This document shows positions 22,830 through 34,064 of a stretch of DNA of 64,000 nucleotides, piece after piece; position 1 is the first letter of the stretch; each line of letters starts with the position of its first letter. Position numbers and translations under genes: made by a program. This DNA is from Dolomedes plantarius (Eukaryota > Arthropoda > Arachnida > Araneae > Dolomedidae), in contig OU015492.1 in assembly GCA_907164885.2 (NCBI GenBank), positions 206,418,993 through 206,482,992 of the forward strand, in the 5' to 3' direction. The notes beneath the pieces were generated by a model. The model did not search any database. It had not been told where the DNA came from and saw only the letters and a list, made by a program, of their open reading frames with translations.

Positions 22830-23913
22830 CCCTTCAGCGGTCGCACCCGTGTACAAAGTACAACATTTTCGTAATTTTGAATGGTTTGTTTTTACATGTA
22901 AGGTTTGAATATTCTAAGCAGTTTCTGTTTATAGCTACACCCTTCCGAATGCAGGTCTGATTTTCTGACCCTTGTATTCCTTTCCATTCATTTTTAGTCG
23001 TGATTTAACCGTGGTAGACCAACATTTATACTGGACTAGCGGCCCGTCCCGACTTTGTCCGGGTTGAACAAAATATTATACCAATAAATTTCCAGTTGAT
23101 AGCCAATAAATTGTAAATCTTGTTTTACCTTAATAATACCTTAAATTAATATTACGTTAGTTAATAATTGAAGTTAATTTTTTAAAAGAAAAAGGCGTGC
23201 CGGAGAACGGCTAGATTCGAACCGCTAACGTCAGAACAGAAGCCCACCGCGATAGCACCACGCTAAGAATCGTTAATATCTTCGGCACAAAAAGCGGTAG
23301 AGGACAGTAGCGGTAACAATGGAGATTGTTAGGATTAAGCCCTTAACTTTATTTCTACTGATCAGACATACATAATATATAGCCTATGTCCATCTGGAAT
23401 AATGTACCTTTCAAACAGTGAAGGAATTTTTCAAATAGGTGCAGTGATTCTGGAGATTACCCTCCACGTACAAAATCGCTCTCTCTTTATATATAAGTAT
23501 AGATTACAATACGACAAAAGCAGGAATTGATGTACTCGATCAAATGTGCAGCTATTACACGGTATCCTGCATATCACGAAGATGGACAATCTCGTTGTTT
23601 TTTTTTTTTTTTTTTAGTTTTTGGACATAATAGGAATCCATTCGCAAGTTGTCCTTAGATCCAATAAACCAGACAGTTTTGAAATAAGGCGATTCTATCT
23701 GCAATCTTTGGTTTTTAATTATAAATATATCTCAAAATTATAAACATTTTATAACTTGTCATAAAACGCAGGATTATTATTTTCAATTTGAAAAAAAAAA
23801 CCAAAAAAAAAACCAGTTTATTACAAAAGGAATAATCAAGGTTCAAAGAGATGTTGCACTTTGTGCCTCGCGCGCCTGCTGGTGTTCCAAAAATTGGCGA
23901 GCCCGCTGGAGGG
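22830..23913 (+). mobile_element. Defective piggyBac element carrying a Helitron
   Basis: Flanked by TTAA at 22826-22829 and 23914-23917, with inverted ends CCCTTCAGCGG and CCGCTGGAGGG. The Helitron-split reading frame gives L-DYNTTKAGIDVLDQMCSYYT, then RRW, and in a shifted frame a stretch like GIHSQVVL...RRFYLQSL. That is the conserved C-terminal region of piggyBac transposases. The catalytic Asp region is absent and the frame is broken. Without the Helitron it is about 616 bp. Confidence 0.9.
23036..23503 (-). mobile_element. Helitron D inside piggyBac, with a tRNA-like segment
   Basis: 468 bp. On the minus strand it starts TCTATACTTATATATAAAG and ends with a hairpin-forming CCCGGACAAAGTCGGGACGGG followed by CTAG. 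Host A and T flank it. A tRNA-like segment on the minus strand (23270-23193) has TGGTGCTATCGCGGTGGGC and a box B GGTTCGAATC with a paired T arm. The uninterrupted paralogue at 30231-30240 confirms the borders to the base. Confidence 0.92.
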
Positions 23914-24352
23914 TTAATACAAACAAACGACTTCAGCTTTATTGAAATAATAATAAAAAAGATCTTCACAGTTTCTACACATAAAATAATCTAGCAGGTT
24001 GGAGACTATGCTAAAATATGAAGGAAAATTCAGATATTCAAAAACCTAAGCTATAAAAGCAAACTTAGAAAAATATTACTACCATAAGTTGCTTTTTCAC
24101 ATGCATTATCGAAAGAGTGCTTCGTTTTTGTAATCATTTTAGAAGACAATGTTAAAATCATGAAGTCAATGTTAAAATCATTAAAATCATGAAATCGTAA
24201 TTTTTCGTTAAATATATCATTACAGGAGATATTTTATACTTGACTTTTCTGATATAATTTTTCTGGGAAGCAATAACATCAGTAATGACTAGGTCATAAG
24301 ACAACATAAACATGTCTTAATACAGAATTTTAGGGGGACAATTGATTTTTAA
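23914..24352 (+). repeat. TTAA-bounded tandem duplication, unit 2
   Basis: Second unit, beginning TTAATACAAACAAACGAC immediately after the piggyBac right end and losing similarity at TTTTTAA (24349-24352). It has its own short duplication of TCAATGTTAAAATCAT. Non-coding. Confidence 0.85.
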
Positions 24353-24566
24353 TTATATAATTAAAAAAATAAGTATTCAGTAAAAAATCTAATAAAAGCA
24401 AAACATTTTGGAAAATTATTTATAAATTTTACAGATTTCATAATTACTAGGTATGACAGGAGATAATGGTAAATCATAGATATTAAAAAATTTAAGTAAC
24501 TTCTATAGATTCCAATGAATAAATTTTCCCATCATATTTACCGTTTAATATCTAACGCGGCAAATA

Positions 24567-25548
24567 CAGTAACCACCGCTTATAGTGATCACTGGTTATA
24601 AGAATCAACCGTTTATAAGAATCAATATCGCGAAAACAAAAACAAATGTATTATTTCCATGTTCAAATTTTCGCTTTAAAGAATCAATCTACCGGTTTTA
24701 AGAATCAGTTTACACTCTTCGCTTTCCTCACATTTTTCAAAAAAAGCCACTTAAATCCTCAAAAGGCACGAAGTTCTTTCATTTTTTTTAAAGAAAGATT
24801 GATAAGATGGGATGGAATATAGTCGTAAAATTCATTCCTTTCTTTGTTAGACATAACATAATAGTTTCCCCTTAAACGCTTTAGCACAACACTATCCTAT
24901 TAGCTTGACCCAGGCGCATCTTTACCCGTCCAGGTCCGATTTCACTTTTATCCACTGACAAACAAAAATAGGGACTCTTTTTTTCCCACCTCCCACATCC
25001 TGGTTGAGACTTCCTGGACCCTGAAACACATAAATCTTCTGCGAAGTGTCCACTATCACTTAGGCAAACGTGACATTAGTAGATTCAGCACGTTATCAAA
25101 CCGTGAAACGTAGGCTAGAAGGTGAATCTCCGTCTGAGACTATAAGTATTGAAAGAGGTATAAACAGCCTCCTGTAAACTTCATTACGTCAAACTACCAC
25201 AGAAAACTTTTTCTTGCTCCCTTCCTGTAGTTGAAATGTTAAAACTGTTATGTAGGTATGTTGTAACAAATATTGGATTTTTTTCTTCTCTTACTATAAT
25301 CATGTGTATCTACTTATAGGTCTAGAAATTAAGTTGTATTTTAAAAATTGTAAAAAATAATTTTAATAAAAGATAATTAACGTAAATTAAAGAGTATTTT
25401 ATGGTAAATTATCTAATATATGTATATATAGGTGTGTGTGTGCCTGCCCAAAAACCTAAATTTCGGCTATAAGAATCAACCGCTTATAAGAATCAAAAAC
25501 AGTAATAACAAACGTGAAACCTGTAAATCTTATAAGCGGAAATCACTG
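24567..25548. mobile_element. TA-target element (CAGTAACCACCGCTTATAG)
   Basis: 982 bp with ends CAGTAACCACCGCTTATAG and CTTATAAGCGGAAATCACTG, TA on both sides. Repeats of TATAAGAATCAACCG occur near both ends. Interior shows no transposase frame. Probably a non-autonomous pogo/mariner relative; the interior may hold further decayed insertions. Confidence 0.8.
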
Positions 25549-25550
25549 TA

Positions 25551-26942
25551 TATTCATACGCCATTTATTATTAATAACCTGCAACTTCTTTCCTACGTTT
25601 AAAAACTTCATCATTATGAGGTGAAAAGCCTCTAGTGGTAAGATAAGCTAAATGGGAGTGGATTAAAGTGATTTGGCGCAACCTTTCCAGGAAAATTACG
25701 TGGAAAATTTGCGTCTAAAAAACAAAAGCAAATTTAAAAGCATTTAAAAATCTCATCGCATGTTGCGAATTAGTATATTCCGTTCCGTGTTAAACACTGG
25801 GCGCGTGCCCCGACAGCAGACACGCGGTCATAGAGGGCCTGCCTGCCTAAATATCCTGGAATGGGAGTGAAACCAGAAGAGAGTCTTGGCATCTGTCGGC
25901 GTTTTTCACACCGCGCCTGACACGCGGCTCTGCATGACCTCTTCCATTGAATGAGAGGCGGCACTACCCAAGGCCAGCCAAGAGTAGAGAGTAAATAATG
26001 GAGCGTCCCGAAGCAAAACCGTAATTATTACAACAGAACTACAGTGAATGACGGAAGAAAGTTGTTTGGATGTTATTATATCCTAGTTAGTAAAAATACG
26101 ATACCCAAATTAGTACTGATATTTTGAATCACTACCACATTTTAATTATTTTTCCTTTCACATGACAAGCTAACTCGTAACGACTCGTTGATATTTCTAG
26201 GAATAATGAGATGTTTCTGATGCTATTCAAGGTGTGTAAAGCACCTGACAACAGCGTCTCATTAATGTTTCGTGTTCTTCACCTGATAACATCGTGTCAT
26301 TAATATTATATGTTTTTAATATACAACACAGTGACAGGCATAAATTAAAATTTTCTCTAGTAACAGAGACGAAAAATTAATATGCATTAATACTTGTAGT
26401 GAAATTTATTATACACACACACAAAGAGAGAGGGGAGGGAGAAGGGTATCATCCATAGGCGTAGCGTCGGGGGGGGGGGGGGGGGGGGGGGGGTTAAGTT
26501 GGGGGGCGGGCACGCCCCCCCCCCAACTTAACTTTAAATAGATTAAAGCATTTATAGAAGTTCAGTTAAAATCGAAAAATTGTAGAAAACTTTTAAGAAA
26601 GTTGGTTTTTTTTTCGCTTTTTTAAACTGGGAAACTGAAGATTCCGATAATGTCTTTAGCCTTAACGTAGTTTTTAACAATGATATGATCCATAACGAAA
26701 ATTAGATGCTATATGTTTTTCTCATTGTATTAATATTTATTTTTCTCAATGTATAACTTTTGAATACTACTCAACATCAATTCTATTGTTATTCCATTTC
26801 AAAAAAATCATAATATTTTATATTTTAAGGACCGCCAGGCAGTCAACGCGCGGAGGAGGGCCCTGACTGAATTCGATTCGTAGCAGCCCCCCCCCCCAAA
26901 AAAAAAAAAAAAAAAAAAATTAGAAGCACGCTACTCTTGTTG
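25551..26942. other. Unassigned DNA with a GC-richer patch
   Basis: 25790-25990 is clearly more GC-rich than its surroundings (GGGCGCGTGCCCCGACAGC and so on), but both strands contain stops and no domain is recognised. It could be a regulatory or unannotated repeat segment. 26887-26919 is a C11-A22 junction; 26456-26535 is the G-run hairpin. Confidence 0.45.
26456..26535. repeat. G25 run and GC-rich hairpin
   Basis: TAGGCGTAGCGTC leads into a run of about 25 G (26469-26493), then GTTAAGTTGGGGGG and its complement CCCCCCCAACTTAAC around a short spacer. The CGTAGC phrase recalls hAT ends such as those at 17442 and 39952, but no partner end or target duplication was found. Confidence 0.6.
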
Positions 26943-27189
26943 CTGCGTGGATCGCCTCCTCTTTCGGTCCTGCTACAGAGCATCAAAGAACCCGGGGGTC
27001 AAATGGTGTCAATAGGGGCGGGGGACACTAGATCAAGAAACACGAGGGACCTTGGGGGCTTACCGTGACTAATGTGACTAATGTTACCGTGACTAATGTG
27101 ATGACAGGAGTCGGGGGCAGCATGCGGGGGCATGACAGGAGTCGGGGGAGTCTGCATGCAGAGAACTCTGAACGAATGCATATGCACCA
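26943..27189 (+). mobile_element. PIF/Harbinger-like MITE, left-truncated copy 4
   Basis: Right part of the family, from GCGTGGATCGCCTCCTC to AATGCATATGCACCA. The left TIR is missing. The phrase GTGACTAATGT and the segment CATGACAGGAGTCGGGGG are each locally duplicated. Frames of 63-101 codons through it are not genes. Confidence 0.75.
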
Positions 27190-27821
27190 TGTGGTATCAT
27201 CCACTTCTCTCCCGTACATTGCCGTTTCCTGTAATTCTTCACCACAACAATCTTGCCAAGATGACCACAGTGCCCTACACCAACCTAACAATTAGTCTAA
27301 CTTTCGTCGACCCACCTAAACGCGCTGTAATCACCACACCACTATATTTTCTAACCTTCCTCTATTTTCACTGTCTATCTGATTCTGGTAAAGAAAAAGA
27401 TACGTACACTACATCCAATACCTCAACTTCATATTGATATATTACATTATCGTTCCTGTTTTTGCTCTTGCATTATTTTCAATCTTTAAAATTTTTCCAT
27501 ATAAAATTTGACAATTGTATCTTCCTTTCACACGCTTACGGTTTTCATTTACAGGGTTTTATTCAAATAACATTCCATTCAATTTTAGACTTCGATCAAA
27601 ACTTTTATCCTTAAAAATTGAAAGCTGCTTCTTCATTTAATAATATCTTGGCTGATGAAAGGTATGAAGTATTAGATAGCAAAGGAGGACTTCCAGATTT
27701 TTCCAGTCCGCATTGTTGGGAAGTTTTTTTCCTTTTATCCCAAAAAAAGGAAAGCGTTCTGAAAAAAAAATTCTCGTTTGGCTATAACGTATATCCTGAA
27801 AATTTGTTCGTTTTACCTCAT

Positions 27822-28310
27822 AACAAGTAATATAAAAACAAAATTTTTTAAAGTCAATTCCTACTTAGGTCAACAAAGAAAAATTTGAGTGTGAACTAAT
27901 AGTAGGAATTGAAAAAAAGGATTGCCTGCCAGAACCTTGCCTACTGTGCGAGATTAGGAGGGGAGGGGGGAAGAGAGAGAAAAAGTTTGTCAGGTTAGGG
28001 ATTCGATCCCGCAACCTACAGGACGGGAGGAGTCCGCGCTACCGCAGTGCTACCGTTTACACAGTAAGAAAAGGGAAATTTATATTCAAGAGCAAGAGGC
28101 GCTCTAGGTCTGAAACTAAAATCGATTAATTAAATTTAATTAATGAATTAATATTTGAAAAAACTGTATTAACATCAAGTGTCATCCATTACAAGTTTAA
28201 AAAAATGTATTTGAACTTAAGTGGATGAATAAAAAGTATTTTATTAACGATTGAAAATTTGAAAAAGGTATATATAGAGAGAGTGTGAACTAATTGTAGG
28301 AATTGAAAAA
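27822..28310 (-). mobile_element. tRNA-related repeat, copy 2
   Basis: Nearly identical to 8421-8908, including the flanking AACAAGTAATAT at the left end and GTAGGAATTGAAAAA at the right. The tRNA-like part lies on the minus strand, around 28055-27995. Similarity stops on the right after AATTGAAAAA. Confidence 0.65.
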
Positions 28311-29340
28311 TTTCAAGAGGAACGTAAAAGTAGGGTACGACAACTCTATCAATTGGAAAGCGACTCTTTTGACAGTAACTCGCAATCTCTCGCTAGGCAT
28401 TACTAAAGATATTTGAGAACCGGAGACTACAATAGCAAGTTATGCAAAATACATCTTTTGTGTAGAGTAGAAATTAAGCGAGAAAAAAACCCCGGGGATA
28501 TCAAAGGAGATTATCAAATTCTTCCATGCCAACACCAAAGACATCTACCGGTTACGGACAAAAGTTGAGCGGGCTGAACTCCTTTCCTCACTCTAAAACA
28601 TGAACAAACAACAAGAAAAAGAATAATTGCAGGGCTATTAATAAAAATTAAATAACAATAGTAATTGGCTTGTATTTTTTTACCCTTCGTACGCAGACGC
28701 TGTTATTAAAACCTTAAAAAAGAAAAGAAATCAAAAATCAGCCGCTGTCGGTACGCTGAAAACTGCCTTCTGGAAGCCTCGCAACAGCTCCCTTCTTAAA
28801 GAGGGTAGGGAAAAACAAAATAATAAAAGAAACAATTGAAGATTTATAGCTCCGTAATAGAGACTTTTCCAGAAAGGCAACAGAGGGGGGAGAGGGAAAA
28901 ATGAGTTCTGAAAAATGGAAAGGAAAAGAAATGCGATACATCTTCTTGTTTATGGGTCCGTAAGAAATGTATCAGCTTCTGGAGAGGTCTTAGATCAAAA
29001 CTATCAAGCGTCTTTCATGTTCAAAGAGTGAATGGGTACCATTGTTTTCCAAGTCCATCGAATCCACTTGGTTCTAGTATATTTCATTCAGAAACTATCT
29101 TTTCGAAAAGAAATGAAAAGAAAAAAAATACGGACTCAAGGAAATATCGCAGGCTTAAGTTAATTCGTGAGATAGGCGGAGTAAATTAACACATCACTAT
29201 GAAGACAATAAGTCATTTAACCCATATATATTAAGGAAGAAACGCTTAAAAAAATAGTGTTGAGGATAAATTCAGGCTTTACTTCATTTAACTGATAAAA
29301 AATAAATCTGAAAGACTAAAGTGACCACATTCAGAAATTA
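28311..29340. other. Unassigned AT-rich DNA
   Basis: No repeats paired within the window and no coding signature. A 67-codon reverse frame at 28738-28941 shows no domain. Confidence 0.5.
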
Positions 29341-29560
29341 AACATTAAGGTCCCCTTAAGGTCCAGTGGATTTCCCCAGTTCTGCCTAGTGTTGATACAC
29401 AAATAAAAGCCGACGGCGGCATTTGACACATATACAAAAGCGTCATGGCATTCAACTTTAGATGCGTGTATCACTCCGCCCTATGCAAATCTGTATTTAT
29501 ACATATTAAAACGGATTATTATCTAATAATTTCATTCCTAAAGAAATTGAATTTTGCATC
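29341..29560 (+). mobile_element. Internal fragment of the 6609-7563 hAT family
   Basis: Matches 6868-6959 joined directly to 7337-7440, with a high level of identity by eye (AAGGTCCAGTGGATTTCCCC onward). Terminal repeats absent. Serves as the empty site for the nested insertion at 6960-7328. Confidence 0.85.
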
Positions 29561-29639
29561 AGGTAGTTTTAATTATTTTTCATGATAAGGCAATGACGCA
29601 AACAGCGTGTTTTTGCAAAGTGCAGGACGGATTTAAGGT

Positions 29640-29925
29640 AATAAACTTTTTTTTTGCAACTTGAAAATAATAATTCTGCGTTTTATGAAAAGATATAAAA
29701 TGTTGATAATATTGCGATATATTTTTAATTAAAGGCCAAAGAATCCAGTTACAATCGCTCTATTTCAAAACTACCTGGTTTGTTGGATCCTAGAACAACT
29801 TGCGAATTGATTCCTATTATGTCCAAAAACCTAATAAACAATATGATTGACCATCTTCGTGATATGCGGGATACCGTGTAATAGCTGCACATTTGATAAA
29901 TTCCATCAACAAATGTACCAGATTA
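29640..29925 (-). mobile_element. piggyBac fragment, inverted third copy
   Basis: C-terminal part of the same family on the opposite strand, from GGTAATAAAC to about ATGGAATTTATC (minus). It shares private changes with 30044-30618 rather than with 22830-23913, so the two form an imperfect inverted repeat. No TIR seen. Confidence 0.75.
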
Positions 29926-30043
29926 CTTGATGGAGGAGGGGTGGCAAAAATTTTAGAGTTTAATTATCGATGTTTCCATTTGGGTGGTTAATTCTACCAA
30001 CCCCCTTCTCCAATGGTTGGGTTTCTTGACAGCGTAAAGTTAA

Positions 30044-30618
30044 CCCGTGTACAAAGTGCAACATTTTCGTAATTTTGAATGGTTTGTTTTTACATGTAAG
30101 GTTTGAATGTTCTAAGCAGTTTCTATTTATAGATACATCCTTCCTAATGCAGGTCTGATTTTCTGACCCTTGCATTCCTCTCCATTGATTTTTAGTCGTG
30201 ATTTAACCGTGGTAAACGAGTGATTATACTGGATTACAATACGGCAAAAGCAGGAGTTGATGTAATTTATCAAATGTGCAGCTTTTACACGGTATCCTGC
30301 ATATCACGAAGATGGACAATCACATTGTTTTTTAGGTTTTTGGACATAATAAGAATCAATTCGCAAGTTGTCCTATGATCCAATAAACCGGGCAGTTTTG
30401 AAATAGGGCGATTGTATCTGGGTTCTTTGGCCTTTAATTATAAATATATCGCAATATTATCAACATTTTATATCTTTTCATAAAACGCAGAATTATTATT
30501 ATCAAGTTGAGAAAAAAAATGTTTATTAAAAAAGGAATAATCAAGGTTGAAAGAGATGTTGCACTTTGTGTCACGCGCGCCTGCTGGTGTTCCAAAAAAT
30601 GGAGCGCCCGTTGAAGGA
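30044..30618 (+). mobile_element. Defective piggyBac element, second copy
   Basis: 575 bp between TTAA at 30040-30043 and 30619-30622. Same family as 22830-23913, but its left TIR lost about 16 bp. Keeps the DYNTAKAGVD-like stretch and the RRW motif, broken by stops and shifts. The 71-codon reverse frame over it is not a gene. Confidence 0.85.
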
Positions 30619-30622
30619 TTAA

Positions 30623-31480
30623 AATAGTTTTCTCTTATAAGATTTAGTTAGCTCGTCTTCGGTAATTTTAGCACTTTTCCGATTGCATCTTAATTTTCCA
30701 CAAACAAAATAACTGAAAACAAAAATTCTTTGGGTGATACTTTGCAGCGAAATTCTCATCACACAGTTTAAAAAAAAAATAAATGACGTGACGAAAGATA
30801 TTTCCAGCGCCATATCGCGCAAAGGAAATAAATACATCCCATTTAACAAAAAATCATAAAATCGAACAAAATGAAATTTTTACATTTTGTTACTTTTGAT
30901 CCATCCTTTTCCAGAAAAACATTAACCTTATATCATTCCGTAATTGAACAACCGATAAATAACGAAAAAAAAAAAATCAGCAGTGAAACTGGATACATAA
31001 TTTATGGTTCATGAGCAATGCTGTAACCTCTAGTGGTATTAAATCAAAACTGTGAAGCATCTATCGCGAAGCATGTGTGAAAGAGAAGGATTATTAGTCG
31101 TTCCTAGCATCAAGTTGTTTTTTTTTTTTGAATTTTGGGATCATTTGCTCGATGCGGAACGTTCGGTTCGTAGAATCGTTTTACGCGCCGATGCATATTT
31201 AATGAACGGAAGTACTGTACTTTGCTTTTACATTTTTCATGCTTTAAAAAATTCAAGCGTATTGAAAGAGTTAAAGAAGCTTACAATTTCGATTTCCTAT
31301 CCTGAAAGAATGCCATCTGTATCAGTAAAAAAATGCCGCTCGTCTTTTACTTCAGCCATTCTTTGTGTACTGATTAAATTTTTTCTTCAGTTCATAGTAT
31401 GTGTGTGTCAGTTTTAGAAAAAAAAATTATTTAAATTTAAACATAATCGATTAACAACATTATAATATTATTAGTGTTAA
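30623..31480. other. Unassigned DNA holding a 121-codon frame
   Basis: The plus-strand frame at 31052-31417 is one of the longest in the window. It contains a poly-T-derived Phe run, has no known domain and no supporting splice or promoter context. I treat it as chance. No other feature seen. Confidence 0.5.
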
Positions 31481-31485
31481 GGTTT

Positions 31486-32062
31486 GTAAGGTTTACATAA
31501 GATTCGATTCACAATAATCGAACATTTAGGTGAATAAAGTTAAAGAAACCGCTTAAGATATGCTAATTGCGGCATACGTGGTTGGTATAAATACCAAGCA
31601 GCTAGATTAAAGAAACGGTGTGAGAGGGAGCTACGAAGTGAGAGGAAGCGGAAGGAAGTGAAAGGAGTTTGCGAGCAGCCGCTCGAGGCGTTTTAGTTAG
31701 GTTGATGCTAACCTACGCGAGTTCATGTTAGACGAAAGTTATTTAGCGTTCTGTGGCCTAAAGTTTAAGTAGTAGCATTGCTGGTCGACTTTCCGATGAA
31801 TTTGTGAGTATCTCAAGTTGTATTTTCATTGCACGAATAGTTATACAAGTGAAAATATTGAATTGCATTTCCCTTGCATGAATGCTATATATACCTCGCA
31901 CTAGTAGTATGCATTACTTACGTTGAAAAGAAAATATATATGTGCAGATACACTTGAATAAACATTGTTGTTATGTAAGAACTGTGTTTGAATGAAATTA
32001 TTTAGAGTGCCACTTCAAGATATACATACCCAAAGTTAGGGTAGAAGTGCAGATTCTCTATA
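31486..32062 (+). mobile_element. Solo LTR-like repeat, divergent copy 3
   Basis: A longer, more divergent member of the family (577 bp), flanked by the perfect duplication GGTTT (31481-31485 and 32063-32067). It keeps the TATA palindrome (TATAAATA, 31586-31593), AATAAA (31957-31962) and the closing GTAGAAGTG...CTCTATA. About 90 bp after the TATA box it carries an unrelated insertion of GGAAG-rich sequence. Probably an older subfamily. Confidence 0.75.
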
Positions 32063-32255
32063 GGTTTCATAAATAATGTATGGGTATTCAAAACTCGATA
32101 AAAAAAAATTCAAAGCTTCAAAATATACTGCGGAAGTGATTAAATACTCAGAAACTAAATACATATTTCCTGGTATTCGAAAAAATTAATGTTTTGAAAC
32201 TACGCATCACTCATACACAGAGCATAATGTCAAAACACACTTTTAAATATAATAT

Positions 32256-32630
32256 CTGTGTTCGCTGTGCAAAGGGCATTAAGTCCAAAATGGGCTAAAT
32301 TGAGTTATCAAGCCAGACATGTTTGAAAAATCAAGGGCTATTGCAGAGTAAAGAAAGCTAAGTCGAATTCCACTCCTAAACATTTTTATTCATCAGGGAA
32401 AATTTGAGATATGTGAAGCAAAACACAAACCTGCTAGTTTTAAAGGGGTTATGTCCCAATCAAATACTTAATACTCTTTAGTTAACAAAAATAGAGTTAG
32501 AAAAAATTACTTTAAAAAAATTAAAAATTAAACTTTAAAAAACTAACTTTACAAAAGCCGTTTTTATCTCAATTCCGATTTTCTCAAAACTACGATTTTG
32601 GACTTGACACTCTTTACACTGCAAACACAG
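32256..32630. mobile_element. CTGTGTTYGC TIR element, copy 1
   Basis: Inverted ends CTGTGTTCGCTGTGCAAAG and CTTTACACTGCAAACACAG, then the shared phrase AAGTCCAAAA near both ends. Relative at 40524-40769. Target duplication not clear (AT?), so the superfamily is left open. Confidence 0.7.
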
Positions 32631-33858
32631 ATGTTACAAGGATATTTTTGAAAGTAGTTTTTCTTATTTTTATTTTTAATTTTGGGGGTGAGTGGGGAGG
32701 AGGTTGTGTTAAACCTGATATATTTTACCTTCATTAAGTGAACTGGCATGAATACATCAAGCACGAGGTGCACTCCCGCTGGTGTCTAAGGGTCTAAAGT
32801 ATCTTTTACGCTCGAATATTTATTATTTTCTTCGGAGGACGATTGCATTTCCAAAATCTAAGATAAAAAAGTGACCTATATGGAGGAGTTACTTCCATGA
32901 GTAGACTTTTGTATCCATTTTTTCTATCTCTTAAATATATGATGTAGGAAAGAGTCTGTTTGGCTACCAAGTCGCCATAAAGAGAAGAGAAAAAGGACAT
33001 AAATAGCTTAGTCGGAAAAAGAAATCCACAAAACAGCTGACCAGAAAAACACTAATAAGTTTTGCCATACACACATATCGTTAAGAGAAATAGCATTTTC
33101 AACAGGCATCGGAAAAAATATGAAATTTTAACTCATTTTTAAATCTCTTCTTCTTATGACACATTTAAGAACAACTATTTATTGATTATTTTTTTATTGG
33201 TGTTCTTCAAACAGAAGGTAATGAGGATACACATAATTTACGTGATTGATCAAACTGATTACGCCTCACTGTTGTGTGTGAAAAGGGTCTTTACAACTTT
33301 TTTTTATATCTGTGGTGTAACGATACGATTCAGACATTTGGATGGATTCGTTTCAATTATGAACAGACTTGGCAGAAAACACGCCAAAGATATAATGTAA
33401 GAAACGATGTAATGTAGATGTAGCTTTAATCAAAATAAGTAAACGAAAGAGATGGAAGTCATAGTCTCTAAGAGCCTCTCGCCTTTTATCAATATCTATT
33501 TGTGGTGTTTGAGGAACTGTGCAACGTCCCGCATTGGACAATATGGGAAATTGGACAATACGGAAATCTGCCCATAACTACACCAAGTCACAAAGACAAC
33601 GGTTAAGACTTACCGGTTAAGACACACCTAAAATACCAATTCGAAATACTTAAATGTCCCTCGAGACAGTCTGACCATTAAGGATAAGAAAAGCTGCGAT
33701 TGCCCTTCGACGAGATTTTGGTTTTTAAGGGCCATGAGTCTAGGAACAAAATTTTTTTGTGGAAAAAAAAGACATCTATCTACTGATAAACGTCCTTAAA
33801 ACATGTGATCTGAAAGGTTGCTGAAATGAATTCTTTAATACTCTAATGATTCAAAATA
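32631..33858. other. Presumed Robo intron downstream of the exon
   Basis: AT-rich. No second Ig exon recognised. Frames of 62-72 codons (32564-33541) have no domain signature. Confidence 0.5.
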
Positions 33859-34022
33859 CAGTCGATCCCGGTTAATCGGACCACATAGGGACGCGATCAT
33901 TTTGGTCCTAATGTTTGATCTGATGGGTCCTAATGGCTGGTCTGATTACACGAACATGCCCTATGTTACAAGACGGGATTCGGTCCGAATAAGTGGCTGG
34001 TCCAGTTAACCGGATTCGACTG
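33859..34022. mobile_element. Tc1/mariner-pogo-like MITE beside the Robo exon
   Basis: A 164-bp element with inverted ends. It starts CAGTCGATCCCGGTTAATCG and ends in CCGGATTCGACTG, and is flanked by TA on both sides. It has no coding capacity. TIRs of the CAGTNGA type with a TA target duplication fit the pogo/Tigger branch of Tc1/mariner. It lies in the intron, its end 42 bp downstream of the Robo exon's 5' splice site. Confidence 0.85.
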
Positions 34023-34064
34023 TATAAATGCAGCGTGCGACTAGAGGACAGGAACAGTACTTAC

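Noticed and set aside
25770..25964. Possible exon in a GC-richer patch
   Set aside because: No domain in the 64-codon reverse frame, stops in other frames, and no convincing splice pair.
31052..31417. 121-codon plus-strand frame
   Set aside because: No recognisable domain, contains a poly-T-derived Phe run, and has no splice-site or promoter support.
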